Positions 3,972 through 11,086 of a stretch of 11,086 nucleotides of DNA are shown in pieces. The notes below the pieces were generated by a model. The model worked only from the letters and a program-made list of their open reading frames with translations. It made no database searches and had not been told where the DNA came from. Positions within the stretch are counted from its first letter, which is position 1, and every line of letters begins with the position of its first letter. The translations under genes and the position numbers were made by a program. Source of the stretch: Paracoccaceae bacterium (lineage in GTDB: Bacteria > Pseudomonadota > Alphaproteobacteria > Rhodobacterales > Rhodobacteraceae); contig WFPZ01000256.1 of assembly GCA_015487335.1 (NCBI GenBank), positions 1 through 11,086 of the forward strand, read 5' to 3'.

Positions 3972-6263
3972 TCAGAACGGGTTGTCCATCCGCGTCGTCA
4001 TCACCACCCGGCCCTTGCAGGCCTCCCGCCACTTCAGCTGAACGAGGTTGGAAGCGGGACCGTAATTGGTGGTCACGTGCGGCGCGCCATGAACCGCCGC
4101 CCCCGCCGCGTTGGTCAGCGCTCCCTCCGCCACCACCGAAGTGACATTGCGCGACCAGCCTCCGAAGGGCAGATAGCCGCTGGGATCCAGCGTCCAAGTC
4201 GTGGCCTCGGTATTCTGCACGAATTCCAGCGTCACCGGGTTGATCGTCGCCTGCCGCACACCATTGAAGGTGTTGCCCTCGAAGACCACGTTGCGCGAGC
4301 GCCCCAGATCGAGCCCGGCGATGGTGTCGTCAACCGCATCCACCCGCTCGATGCTGCCGTTGATCGACTTGAAGCTGTTGCCCTGGACGCTCAACCCCTG
4401 GATGAAATGGCCCGCGCCATAAGGCTTGATGACGATCCAGTTGAACCAGCTGGCCACGTCGGAGGCCACGAAGATGTTGCCGGTGACCGTCAGCCCGCCG
4501 AACGAGAACTCCACCCCGAAATCGGGCGAGGCGTCATGCTCGTTGGTCCATTCGATGAAGCAGTTGTCGATGTAGTTGCCGGTGATCACCGAATTGACAT
4601 TGGGATAGGTGAAGATCATCCCCCCCAGCCGCGGACCGTCCACCTCATCGTCGCCCTGGAACCAGTGGTTGCCGACGATCAGATGGCCGTTGCCGAACAG
4701 GATGCCCGTGTGGCGGAAGCGCTCGAAGCGGTTGTCGCGGATCTTGGCGTCATTGGCATTGACGTTGAAGGCGATCGACTTGCGCGCCGTGGCCGCCACC
4801 GGCTGTTCGGACGAGACGAAATGACACCGGTCGATCTGCAGGTCCTGACAGCCGCGCCCGTGGCTGGTGATGCCGCGGTCGCGCGGCTTGGTCATGAAGC
4901 TGTCCTTGAGGTGGAAGGTCTGCCCGCTGGGGGCCAGCAGGATGCCCGAGGCATTGCCCGCGCACTGGAACTCCACATCGGTGATGGTGAACTTGCTCAG
5001 CTTGTCGAAGCCCGAGAAATCGAGAATGTAGCGGAACCGGGTGAAGGTATAGCTCTGGCTGGCCGCCGCGCCGTAAAGCGGCTGGCTCAGCGTCAGCGTC
5101 CCCGCGCCCACGTTGCGTGCCTTGACATAGACCTCGCGCCCCACCCCGGGGCCGGTCACCAGCGAACCCACCTCGATATTGGCCACGTTGGCGACATTGC
5201 TCAGCGTCTTGGGGTTGGCGGGCGAATAATCCGCCTGCGAGGTCACCACCGAGGGCTCCCAGTCGGGGCTGGGCACGGCGTTGAACTGGCCGTTGCGGAT
5301 CACCCGGCGCACCTCGAAGGTGGTCTTGATCCCCTCCGCCGCCTGCATGTCGATCGGCGCGCTGACGTTGATGCGCCAGCCGTCCATGTCGAGCGATTCA
5401 TGATCCGAGAAGTTGAGCAGCGCCTGAAACGCCCGGCGGAAGCCTTCGGTCTCGTCCCCGAAAGCCTCGATGTAGGGAGTCAGGGAGAAATTGCCCATCA
5501 GGATCAGCCGCCGGTCCGCCGGCATGCTGACGGTGCCCTCGAAGCGCACCGGGTTCTTCATGGTCACGTGATCGCCCAGAAAATAGACCCCGGAAGGCAC
5601 CACCACCTCGCGCCCCGCCGCGGCGGCATCGGCCGCCAGGAAGGCCGCCCGGTCATCAGCCACCCCGTCACCGATGGCGCCATAGTCGCGCACGTCCACC
5701 CAGTCCATCATGGTGCGCAGGAAGGCACTGGTGATGTCCTCGATCACGATGTCGTCGATGCGCACCACGCCGCCGTCGGGGCCGGTCAGATCCAGCCCGA
5801 AATGGCCATAGACCGTGCCGTTGCCCCACACCATGTCGACCCCGCCGCGCAGCCCCGGCCCGACGATGGCGCTCACCTCCACCACCTCGCCGTAGGCGCT
5901 CAGCGTCACCTCCGGCCCGGTCGTGACCAGCCCCGGCACATTGGCCCCGCTGCCATCTCCCGGCCAGCCGGCGATTCGCACCGTGGGCAGGTTGCCGCTG
6001 ATCGCCTTCACCCGGGCGCGAATGCGCAGATAAAGCCCCGGCTGGATCGGGGTCTGCCCCATCCAGCGCAGCTTCTGCACCGCGTCGGTCTTGAGCAGCT
6101 CCAGACAGCCGCCGAAATCCTGATCGGCCGACACCAGCGCCGCATTGGCCGCCCCCGCATAGGTGGGCGAGCCCGGTGTGCCGTCGCCGCTCGACCACAC
6201 GTCCAGACCGTTTGCAAATGCGGGCGGCATCAGCACCAGCCCATCGGTAATCGCCTTGTTCAT
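3972..6263 (-). CDS. Tailspike-like right-handed beta-helix protein (pectate lyase superfamily)
   Basis: This is a 763-residue protein. Residues about 1-180 look like a beta-sandwich, carbohydrate-binding-like module (LYLRIRARVKAISGNLPTVRIAGW and GGVVRIDDIVIED). Residues 191-208 are VRDYGAIGDGVADDRAAF, followed by VVVPSGVYFLG, the usual entry of the pectate-lyase-3 beta-helix. The rest is rich in helix rungs such as NANDAKIRDNRFERF, HTGILFGNGHLIVGNHWF and SVITGNYIDN, ending MTTRMDNPF. The start MNKAITDG at 6263 follows AAAGGGG at good spacing; an upstream extension of 65 residues (to 6458) has no such support. There is no Sec or Tat signal and no membrane segment. This fits a virion-type spike or a protein released by lysis or a dedicated exporter rather than a classical secreted lyase. 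Catalytic residues could not be assigned. Substrate and role are unknown. Confidence 0.8.
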   Translation of the reverse strand: MNKAITDGLVLMPPAFANGLDVWSSGDGTPGSPTYAGAANAALVSADQDFGGCLELLKTDAVQKLRWMGQTPIQPGLYLRIRARVKAISGNLPTVRIAGWPGDGSGANVPGLVTTGPEVTLSAYGEVVEVSAIVGPGLRGGVDMVWGNGTVYGHFGLDLTGPDGGVVRIDDIVIEDITSAFLRTMMDWVDVRDYGAIGDGVADDRAAFLAADAAAAGREVVVPSGVYFLGDHVTMKNPVRFEGTVSMPADRRLILMGNFSLTPYIEAFGDETEGFRRAFQALLNFSDHESLDMDGWRINVSAPIDMQAAEGIKTTFEVRRVIRNGQFNAVPSPDWEPSVVTSQADYSPANPKTLSNVANVANIEVGSLVTGPGVGREVYVKARNVGAGTLTLSQPLYGAAASQSYTFTRFRYILDFSGFDKLSKFTITDVEFQCAGNASGILLAPSGQTFHLKDSFMTKPRDRGITSHGRGCQDLQIDRCHFVSSEQPVAATARKSIAFNVNANDAKIRDNRFERFRHTGILFGNGHLIVGNHWFQGDDEVDGPRLGGMIFTYPNVNSVITGNYIDNCFIEWTNEHDASPDFGVEFSFGGLTVTGNIFVASDVASWFNWIVIKPYGAGHFIQGLSVQGNSFKSINGSIERVDAVDDTIAGLDLGRSRNVVFEGNTFNGVRQATINPVTLEFVQNTEATTWTLDPSGYLPFGGWSRNVTSVVAEGALTNAAGAAVHGAPHVTTNYGPASNLVQLKWREACKGRVVMTTRMDNPF

Positions 6264-6384
6264 CCGAACCCCTTTCCAAATGCCGACCGCACGCCCGCCC
6301 AGCGCAAAGCGTTCGCTCGAAATCCTGTCCGTTTCCGGAAAATGCGGGCCTCGCCCGTCGGCCAGAAGGGGTAGCGCCCGGCCA

Positions 6385-6399
6385 TTAACCCTTTCTGAA
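6385..6399. promoter_or_regulatory. CtrA-like motif between the beta-helix and membrane-protein genes
   Basis: TTAACCCTTTCTGAA is TTAA-N7-TGAA, one base off the CtrA consensus TTAA-N7-TTAA. It lies in the 214-base divergent region, about 122 bases upstream of the beta-helix start and 79 bases upstream of the membrane-protein start. The same region holds short palindromes TTTCCGGAAA (6332-6341) and TGCGTACGCA (6403-6412). Function is a guess from motif similarity. Confidence 0.3.
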
Positions 6400-6477
6400 G
6401 CATGCGTACGCAGCCCCGGCGCTTGACCGCCCCTGCACCTCGCCGCACACTGCCGCATCCATGCGTGAGGTATTCAG

Positions 6478-6900
6478 ATGCTGGAACTGCTGAAATTCAT
6501 CCATTTCGCAAGCTTCTCCCTGGCCATCGGTGCGGGGGCGGCCAATCTGATCGCGGGCCGGCGCCTTTCCTCCCTGCCGCCAGAGGCGATGCCCCGAATC
6601 GGGGCCTACCGGCTGGCCCTGGGCAAGGTTCAGACCGTCTCGCTGGTCCTGCTGTGGCTGACCGGCTTCGGGATGATCTCCTACGGTCCCGGATGGGAGG
6701 TCTTCTCCGATCCGTGGTTCCAGCTGAAATTCGCCTTCGTGCTGGTGCTCACCGCCATTTCCGTCGCCGCGAATCTCACCGTGATCCGGGCGTCCCGCGC
6801 CGGCCGCCCGCCCGATCCGCAGCGGATGAAATGGCTCGGCATCGGCAGCCACGTCACCGCGCTGGTCATCGTGGGGCTGGCGGTGATCGCCTTCAGCTGA
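6478..6900 (+). CDS. Four-helix inner-membrane protein, HemJ/CopD-like in layout
   Basis: This 140-residue protein has four predicted membrane helices, at about 4-26, 49-70, 83-103 and 120-139. His9 in the first helix (LLKFIHFASF) and Lys84 in WFQLKFAFVLVL sit where HemJ/CopD-type proteins have a conserved His and WxxxK. The length is also close to HemJ. The NE-P motif of true HemJ near the last helix is absent (GIGSHVTALVIVGLAV instead), so I do not call it protoporphyrinogen oxidase. GAGG 7 bases before ATG 6478 supports the start. A weak promoter-like pair, TTGACC (6424-6429) with CACACT 17 bases on, lies upstream. The stop overlaps the lysyl-tRNA synthetase 3' end by 8 bases, tail to tail. 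No function can be assigned. Confidence 0.7.
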   Translation: MLELLKFIHFASFSLAIGAGAANLIAGRRLSSLPPEAMPRIGAYRLALGKVQTVSLVLLWLTGFGMISYGPGWEVFSDPWFQLKFAFVLVLTAISVAANLTVIRASRAGRPPDPQRMKWLGIGSHVTALVIVGLAVIAFS

Positions 6901-8488
6901 GCGGAGCCTGCCCCGCCAGTTCGCCGGCCAGCGCCCTGTCGATCAGGGCGACGGTTTCCCCCACCCCGTAAAGGGCGATGAAGCCCCCGAAACGCGGCCC
7001 CTGGCTGGCCCCCAGAAGCACCTCGTAGAGGGCCTTGAACCAGTCGCGCAGAGGCTCGAACCCGTGCGCCTTGCCGACCGCGAAGACCATGCTCTGCAGC
7101 TCTTCCGCATCAGGCCCGCCTTCCCAGGCAACCAGCCTGTTGCGCAAATCCTCCATCGCCGCGCGCTCGCGCGCATCGGGCTGGCGGAATACCCGGGTGG
7201 GCTTGATGATGTCATTGTAGTAGCGCACCGCGAATCCGGCCGCGGCGTCCAGATCGGGGTTGGCCTCGGGGCTTGCCTCCGGCGCGTAGCGCCGGATGAA
7301 CCCCCACAGCCGCGCCTTGTCTTCGGCAGCCGAAACGGCGGCCAGGTTCAGCAGCATCGCGAAGGACACCACCATGCGGCTTTCCGGCGGGTTGCCGCCA
7401 TGGATGTGGAACACCGGATTGGCCAGCCGCTTGTCGAGATCCTGCCCCGGGAAGGCGCGCAGTTGCTGGTGATACTCGTCCACCGCCTTGGGGATCACGT
7501 CGAAATGCAGCCGCTTGGCCGTCTTGGGCTTGAGATACATGAAATACTGCAGGCTCTCGGGGGCGGCGTAGCGCAGCCATTCCTCCATCGACAGCCCGTT
7601 GCCCTTCGACTTGGAAATCTTCTGCCCGTTCTCGTCGAGGAACAGCTCGTAATTGAACAGCTCCGGCGCCCGCTCTCCCAGGGCCCTGCAGATCCGCCCC
7701 GACAGCTCGGCCGAGGGGATCAGATCCTTGCCGAACATCTCGTAATCCACCCCCAGCGCCGCCCAGCGCATCCCCCAGTCGGGCTTCCACTGCAGCTTCA
7801 CATGGCCGCCGGTCACCGGCACCTCCACCCGCTCGCCGTCGGGCTCTTCATACACGATCGTCCCCTTCGCCAGATTGCGCTCGAGCGTGGGCACCTGCAG
7901 CACATGGCCGCTCTTCGGGCTGACCGGCAGGAAGGGCGAGTAGGTGGCGCGGCGCTCTTCGCCCAGGGTGGGCAGCATGATCTCCATAATCCTGTCGAAG
8001 CGCTCCAGCACCCGCAGCAGCATCTCGTCAAAACGCCCCGAGGTGTAATACTCGGTGGACGAGGCGAATTCGTAATCGAAGCCGAACCCGTCCAGAAAGG
8101 CCTTGAGCCGGGCATTGTTGTGGGCACCGAAACTCTCGTGGCAGCCGAACGGGTCGCGCACCCGGGTCAGCGGCAGGTTCAGATCCTGCGCCAGCCCCTC
8201 CTGGTCGGGCACGTTGCCGGGCACCTTGCGCAACCCGTCCATGTCGTCGGAAAAGCAGATCAGGCGGGTGGGGATGTCCGAGAGCACCTCGAAGGCGCGG
8301 CGCACCATGGTGGTGCGGGCCACCTCGCCGAAGGTGCCGATATGCGGCAACCCGCTGGGGCCGTAGCCGGTCTGGAACAGCACATGTCCCTTTTCGGGCG
8401 GGGTCTTCTCGTAGCGTTTGAGCAGCCGCCGCGCCTCGACGAAGGGCCAGGCTTTCGAACGCATCGCGGCTTCGCGCAGATCGGACAT
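6893..8488 (-). CDS. lysK: Lysyl-tRNA synthetase, class I
   Basis: This cytoplasmic enzyme charges tRNA-Lys with lysine using ATP. It is the class I form typical of archaea and also of alphaproteobacteria and spirochaetes, unrelated to the class II LysRS of most bacteria. The 531 residues are normal for the family. The HIGH-type motif is GPSGLPHIGTFGE (HIGT at 49-52) and the KMSKS-type motif is KISKSKGNG (290-298). Between them are family stretches such as CFSDDMDGLRKVP, DPFGCHESFGAHNN and GKDLIPSAELSG. The start ATG at 8488 has GGGAAAG upstream. A promoter-like pair lies at 8537-8565. The gene is convergent with the membrane-protein gene and shares 8 bases with it at the 3' ends. It is divergent from the TerB-like gene. 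Confidence 0.97.
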   Translation of the reverse strand: MSDLREAAMRSKAWPFVEARRLLKRYEKTPPEKGHVLFQTGYGPSGLPHIGTFGEVARTTMVRRAFEVLSDIPTRLICFSDDMDGLRKVPGNVPDQEGLAQDLNLPLTRVRDPFGCHESFGAHNNARLKAFLDGFGFDYEFASSTEYYTSGRFDEMLLRVLERFDRIMEIMLPTLGEERRATYSPFLPVSPKSGHVLQVPTLERNLAKGTIVYEEPDGERVEVPVTGGHVKLQWKPDWGMRWAALGVDYEMFGKDLIPSAELSGRICRALGERAPELFNYELFLDENGQKISKSKGNGLSMEEWLRYAAPESLQYFMYLKPKTAKRLHFDVIPKAVDEYHQQLRAFPGQDLDKRLANPVFHIHGGNPPESRMVVSFAMLLNLAAVSAAEDKARLWGFIRRYAPEASPEANPDLDAAAGFAVRYYNDIIKPTRVFRQPDARERAAMEDLRNRLVAWEGGPDAEELQSMVFAVGKAHGFEPLRDWFKALYEVLLGASQGPRFGGFIALYGVGETVALIDRALAGELAGQAPLS

Positions 8489-8536
8489 CGCTTTCTTTCC
8501 CGTCTGAGGCGGGGTATCTTCCCCGGCAGGCCCTGC

Positions 8537-8565
8537 TTCCTATTGCCCGAGGCCGCGGGCGTCAA
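8537..8565 (-). promoter_or_regulatory. Possible promoter of class I lysyl-tRNA synthetase
   Basis: On the minus strand, TTGACG (complement of 8560-8565) and TAGGAA (complement of 8537-8542) are separated by 17 bases, in the right place for the gene starting at 8488. The -35 matches five of six consensus bases; the -10 is weak. A small GGGG-TATCTT-CCCC hairpin lies in the leader near 8510. Confidence 0.35.
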
Positions 8566-8604
8566 TATTCTGCACCGCAACATGAACCAGCCGAGGGCGA
8601 ACCC

Positions 8605-9027
8605 GTGACAGATATCCCCCACCCGATGACCCCGGAAGACTGCCTGATCGCGGTGATGATCGCCGTCTCGGCCTCTGACGAGAACATCCGCACCTCGGAA
8701 CTCGTCACCATCGAGGCCATCGTCAACCACCTCCCGGTGTTCGCCAGCTACGATGCCGACCGCCTGCGGACCGTCTCGCAAACCGTCTTCGACCTGTTCG
8801 CCGTCGAGGAGGGGCTCGACGCCCTGTTCGGCCTGATCCGCAACAACCTGCCGGAGAAGCTCTACGAAACCGCCTATGCGCTGGCCTGCGACGTGGCCGC
8901 CGCCGACGGCCGGCTGGGCGAGGAAGAGCTGCGCCTGCTCGAGGAAATCCGCTACGAGCTGAACATCGACCGCCTGCACGCCGCCGCCATCGAGCGCGGC
9001 GCCAGGGCAAGGCACATGACGGCCTGA
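8605..9027 (+). CDS. TerB-like tellurite-resistance family protein
   Basis: This 140-residue all-helical cytoplasmic protein belongs to the TerB-like family (tellurite resistance TerB fold), whose members bind metal ions and appear in many stress or envelope contexts; their role is poorly known. It shows two related acidic helix-turn-helix halves: ASDENIRTSELVTIEAIV (23-40) and AAADGRLGEEELRLLEEI (98-115), the second close to the usual DGxxxxxE pattern. The start is GTG at 8605, with GAGGG 8 bases upstream. An ATG at 8626 lacks a ribosome site. No other ter genes are nearby, so a real tellurite role is unlikely. It is divergent from the lysyl-tRNA synthetase gene, 116 bases away. Confidence 0.8.
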   Translation: MTDIPHPMTPEDCLIAVMIAVSASDENIRTSELVTIEAIVNHLPVFASYDADRLRTVSQTVFDLFAVEEGLDALFGLIRNNLPEKLYETAYALACDVAAADGRLGEEELRLLEEIRYELNIDRLHAAAIERGARARHMTA

Positions 9028-9078
9028 CCCTCGCACCAGGCCACCTCTGGGCGGCAATGCGGCAGGAGCGCGGCCGGT

Positions 9079-9114
9079 TGCCGGAAAGATCTCGCCCCGG
9101 GCGCACTTCCGGCA
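9079..9114. terminator. Possible bidirectional terminator between the TerB-like gene and nadD
   Basis: TGCCGGAA (9079-9086) and TTCCGGCA (9107-9114) form an 8-bp stem. Its 20-base loop contains a second short GC palindrome (GCCCCGGGC). It lies between convergent genes, just beyond both stops. No T run follows, so it may be Rho-assisted or not a terminator. Confidence 0.35.
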
Positions 9115-9117
9115 GGA

Positions 9118-9720
9118 TCACCTCGGCCATTCGCCGCGCCGGCGGATGGCGCTGGAAGACTGTTCCACCATCGGCACGTTGATGAAGCACCAGGCAGGCG
9201 GCGCCATCCCGGGCAGCATCGCCGAAGCCCGCCCCGGAAGCCTGAAGCGCCCGTAGCGACGCGCCGCCACCGAATTCAGCGCCGGGATGCGCGCCTCGGG
9301 GCGGGCGATCACCCCGATCGGCACGTTCTCCATGATCCATTGCCAGTTCTGCCAGCGGTGGAAGGTGGCCAGGTTGTCCGCCCCCATCAGCCAGACGAAG
9401 CGCAGATCCGGGCGGCGGCGCATCAGGGCGGCGAGAGTCTCGGCGGTGTAGCGGGTGCCGGCGCGGGCCTCGAAATCGCTGATCTCTACCCGGGGGTGCG
9501 CCATCAGCCGCCGCGCCACCTCCGCCCGCCGTTCCAGCGGCGCGGGGCCTTCGGGCTTGAGGGGGTTGCCGGGGCTGACCAGCCACCAGACCCGGTCCAG
9601 CCCGAAACGCCTGAGCGCCTCGCGGGTGATCTGCACATGCCCCTCGTGGGCCGGATCGAACGACCCGCCCAGCAAACCCACCGCCTGACCCCTGCCGGCC
9701 TTTTCGGAAAGAGAAAGCAT
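9118..9720 (-). CDS. nadD: Nicotinate-nucleotide adenylyltransferase
   Basis: NadD transfers AMP from ATP to nicotinate mononucleotide, giving deamido-NAD in the NAD pathway; it acts in the cytoplasm. The 200-residue length is usual. The nucleotidyltransferase motif GGSFDPAHEGH is at 18-28. The middle has WWLVSPGNPLK and FVWLMGADNLATFHRW, typical of NadD, and the C-terminal SSSAIR (188-193) corresponds to the ISSTxIR motif. The ATG at 9720 is the first Met near the homology, but it has no good ribosome site, so the true start could be slightly upstream. In-frame reading to 9921 adds residues without NadD likeness. It is divergent from ettA with 174 bases between. In many bacteria nadD sits with rsfS or proA, but neither is visible here. 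Confidence 0.95.
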   Translation of the reverse strand: MLSLSEKAGRGQAVGLLGGSFDPAHEGHVQITREALRRFGLDRVWWLVSPGNPLKPEGPAPLERRAEVARRLMAHPRVEISDFEARAGTRYTAETLAALMRRRPDLRFVWLMGADNLATFHRWQNWQWIMENVPIGVIARPEARIPALNSVAARRYGRFRLPGRASAMLPGMAPPAWCFINVPMVEQSSSAIRRRGEWPR

Positions 9721-9894
9721 TGCCAAGGTTTTGCCCGGGCGGGCGCCCTTGTCCAGCCCTTCGGGCCGCGGCCGGTGATGCGCGACGCTCGCCCCAGGGC
9801 CGGCCAGCCTTCGTGCCCGCCGGCAGATGTATTGTTGCCCTTTGACGCAGGCTTGGATAGACCCTGACGGAATCCGGCGCGAGAGGAAATACCC

Positions 9895-11086
9895 ATGGCA
9901 TCCTATCAGTACGTCTATCACATGGACGGCGTGTCCAAGACCTACCCCGGCGGCAAGAAGTGCTTTGAAAACATCCGTCTTTCCTTCCTGCCCGGGGTCA
10001 AGATCGGGGTCGTCGGCGTCAACGGCGCGGGCAAGTCGACGCTGTTGCGCATCATGGCCGGAATCGACAAGGACTACACCGGCGAGGCCTGGGCCGCCGA
10101 GGGCGTGCGCGTGGGATACCTCCCCCAGGAGCCCGAGCTCGACCCCGCGCTCGACGTGCGCGGCAACGTCATGGAAGGGGTCAGGGCCAAGAAAGCGATC
10201 CTCGACCGCTACAACGAGCTGGCCATGAACTACTCGGAGGAAACCGCCGAGGAAATGGCCCGCCTGCAGGACGAGATCGACAGCCAGAACCTGTGGGACC
10301 TGGACGCGCAGATCGACGTGGCCATGGAAGCCCTGCGCTGCCCGCCCGATGATGCCATGCCCGACCAGCTGTCAGGCGGGGAAAAGCGCCGCGTGGCGCT
10401 GTGCAGGCTGCTGCTGGAAGAGCCCGACATGCTGCTGCTGGACGAGCCCACCAACCACCTGGATGCGGAAACCATCGCCTGGCTGCAGCAGCACCTGATC
10501 GCCTACAAGGGCACCTGTCTGATCGTCACCCACGACCGCTACTTCCTCGACGAGATCACCGGCTGGATCTTGGAGCTCGACCGCGGCCGCGGCATCCCCT
10601 ACGAGGGCAACTATTCAAGCTGGCTGGAGCAGAAGGCGAAGCGGCTCGAGCAGGAGGCGCGCGAGGACAAGGCGCGTCAGAAGACCCTGCAACGCGAACT
10701 GGAATGGATCCGCCAGGGCGCCAAGGCGCGCCAGTCCAAGCAGAAGGCCCGTATCGACCGCTACAACGAACTGGCCAGCCAGTCGGAGCGCGAGAAGCTT
10801 TCCCGCGCCCAGATCATCATCCCCAACGGCCCGCGCCTGGGCAGCAAGGTGATAGAGGTGACGGGGCTGAAGAAGGCCATGGGCGACAAGCTGCTGATCG
10901 AGGATCTCTCCTTTTCGCTGCCGCCGGGCGGCATCGTCGGCGTGATCGGGCCCAACGGCGCGGGCAAGACGACGCTGTTTCGCATGCTCACCGGGCAGGA
11001 GGCGCCCGATGCCGGCACCATCGAATACGGCGATACGGTAAAGCTGGCCTATGTGGACCAGTCGCGCGATGCGCTCGACCCGGACA
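9895..11086 (+). CDS. ettA: Energy-dependent translational throttle protein EttA (ABC-F), 3' end beyond the window
   Basis: This is a ribosome-associated ABC-F ATPase with no membrane domain. EttA binds the ribosomal E site and gates the first elongation step according to the ATP/ADP ratio. The first 397 residues of about 550 are visible. The first ATPase domain has Walker A GVNGAGKST (41-49), the EttA arm region (about 90-145), signature LSGGE (159-163), Walker B LLLDEPTNHLD (180-190) and the switch His in THDRYF (213). The charged linker (about 240-305) includes AKARQSKQKARIDRYNEL, typical of ABC-F. The second domain starts after 318, with Walker A GPNGAGKTT at 352-360. ATG 9895 follows GAGAGG at 8-base spacing. 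A weak promoter-like pair is TTGTTG (9832-9837) and GATAGA (9856-9861). The frame is open to the window edge. Confidence 0.95.
   Translation, partial: MASYQYVYHMDGVSKTYPGGKKCFENIRLSFLPGVKIGVVGVNGAGKSTLLRIMAGIDKDYTGEAWAAEGVRVGYLPQEPELDPALDVRGNVMEGVRAKKAILDRYNELAMNYSEETAEEMARLQDEIDSQNLWDLDAQIDVAMEALRCPPDDAMPDQLSGGEKRRVALCRLLLEEPDMLLLDEPTNHLDAETIAWLQQHLIAYKGTCLIVTHDRYFLDEITGWILELDRGRGIPYEGNYSSWLEQKAKRLEQEAREDKARQKTLQRELEWIRQGAKARQSKQKARIDRYNELASQSEREKLSRAQIIIPNGPRLGSKVIEVTGLKKAMGDKLLIEDLSFSLPPGGIVGVIGPNGAGKTTLFRMLTGQEAPDAGTIEYGDTVKLAYVDQSRDALDPD

Noticed and set aside
4077..6374. A 765-codon plus-strand frame antisense to the beta-helix gene
   Set aside because: It has no family likeness, is rich in His, Arg, Ala and Gly, and has no ribosome site. 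GC-rich genes avoid TTA, CTA and TCA codons, which leaves long open antisense frames.
6264..6458. A 65-residue N-terminal extension of the beta-helix protein
   Set aside because: A good ribosome site precedes MNKAITDG at 6263. The extension is Arg/Gly-rich without structure and contains the likely promoter region.
7064..8608. A 514-codon plus-strand frame antisense to lysyl-tRNA synthetase
   Set aside because: Same GC codon-bias effect; the composition is not protein-like and the minus-strand gene is certain.
1..11086. CRISPR arrays, insertion sequences, tRNA or rRNA genes
   Set aside because: No regularly spaced direct repeats, transposase reading frames, cloverleaf patterns or rRNA-like stretches were found by eye on either strand.

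Overview
The window looks like chromosomal DNA of an alphaproteobacterium, most likely from the Rhodobacteraceae. The reasons are the high GC content, a class I (archaeal-type) lysyl-tRNA synthetase, an FNR-type box of the Rhodobacter FnrL form, and the general protein flavour (NadD, EttA, TerB-like and UspF/G-like proteins). Family placement is inferred from protein recognition alone. Most of the window is ordinary core genome: no CRISPR array, insertion sequence, tRNA or rRNA was seen.

Layout, left to right. (1) Bases 1-56 are an inverted piece of the PRPP synthetase gene, followed in correct orientation by its last 71 codons (prs, 56-271, +). (2) A Tat-exported L,D-transpeptidase (440-1069, +) has a leader rich in inverted repeats and a strong hairpin after its stop. 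(3) On the minus strand there is a small TFIIB-type zinc-finger protein (1260-1619). A 444-base gap (1620-2063) packed with inverted repeats separates it from two tandem universal stress proteins (2064-2471 and 2540-2947). A class-II-like FNR promoter (2980-3021) precedes the stress proteins, and an antibiotic-biosynthesis-monooxygenase-fold protein (3031-3351) lies upstream of it. (4) Divergent from the monooxygenase is a HugZ/PNPOx-like split-barrel protein (3446-3922, +). (5) A 763-residue beta-helix, tailspike-like protein (3972-6263, -) ends at a clear bidirectional terminator. A four-helix membrane protein (6478-6900, +) is divergent from it. (6) Class I lysyl-tRNA synthetase (6893-8488, -) overlaps the membrane-protein gene tail to tail and is divergent from a TerB-like protein (8605-9027, +). 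(7) nadD (9118-9720, -) is divergent from the ABC-F translation factor ettA (9895 to the window edge, +).

How the genes relate. Most are independent housekeeping or accessory units with alternating orientation. The one recognisable regulated unit is the stress-protein pair, which the FNR-type box suggests is induced when oxygen is low. The most unusual items are the inversion at the left edge, the signal-less beta-helix protein (a candidate virion, gene-transfer-agent or surface spike), and the hairpin-dense gap at 1863-1979.
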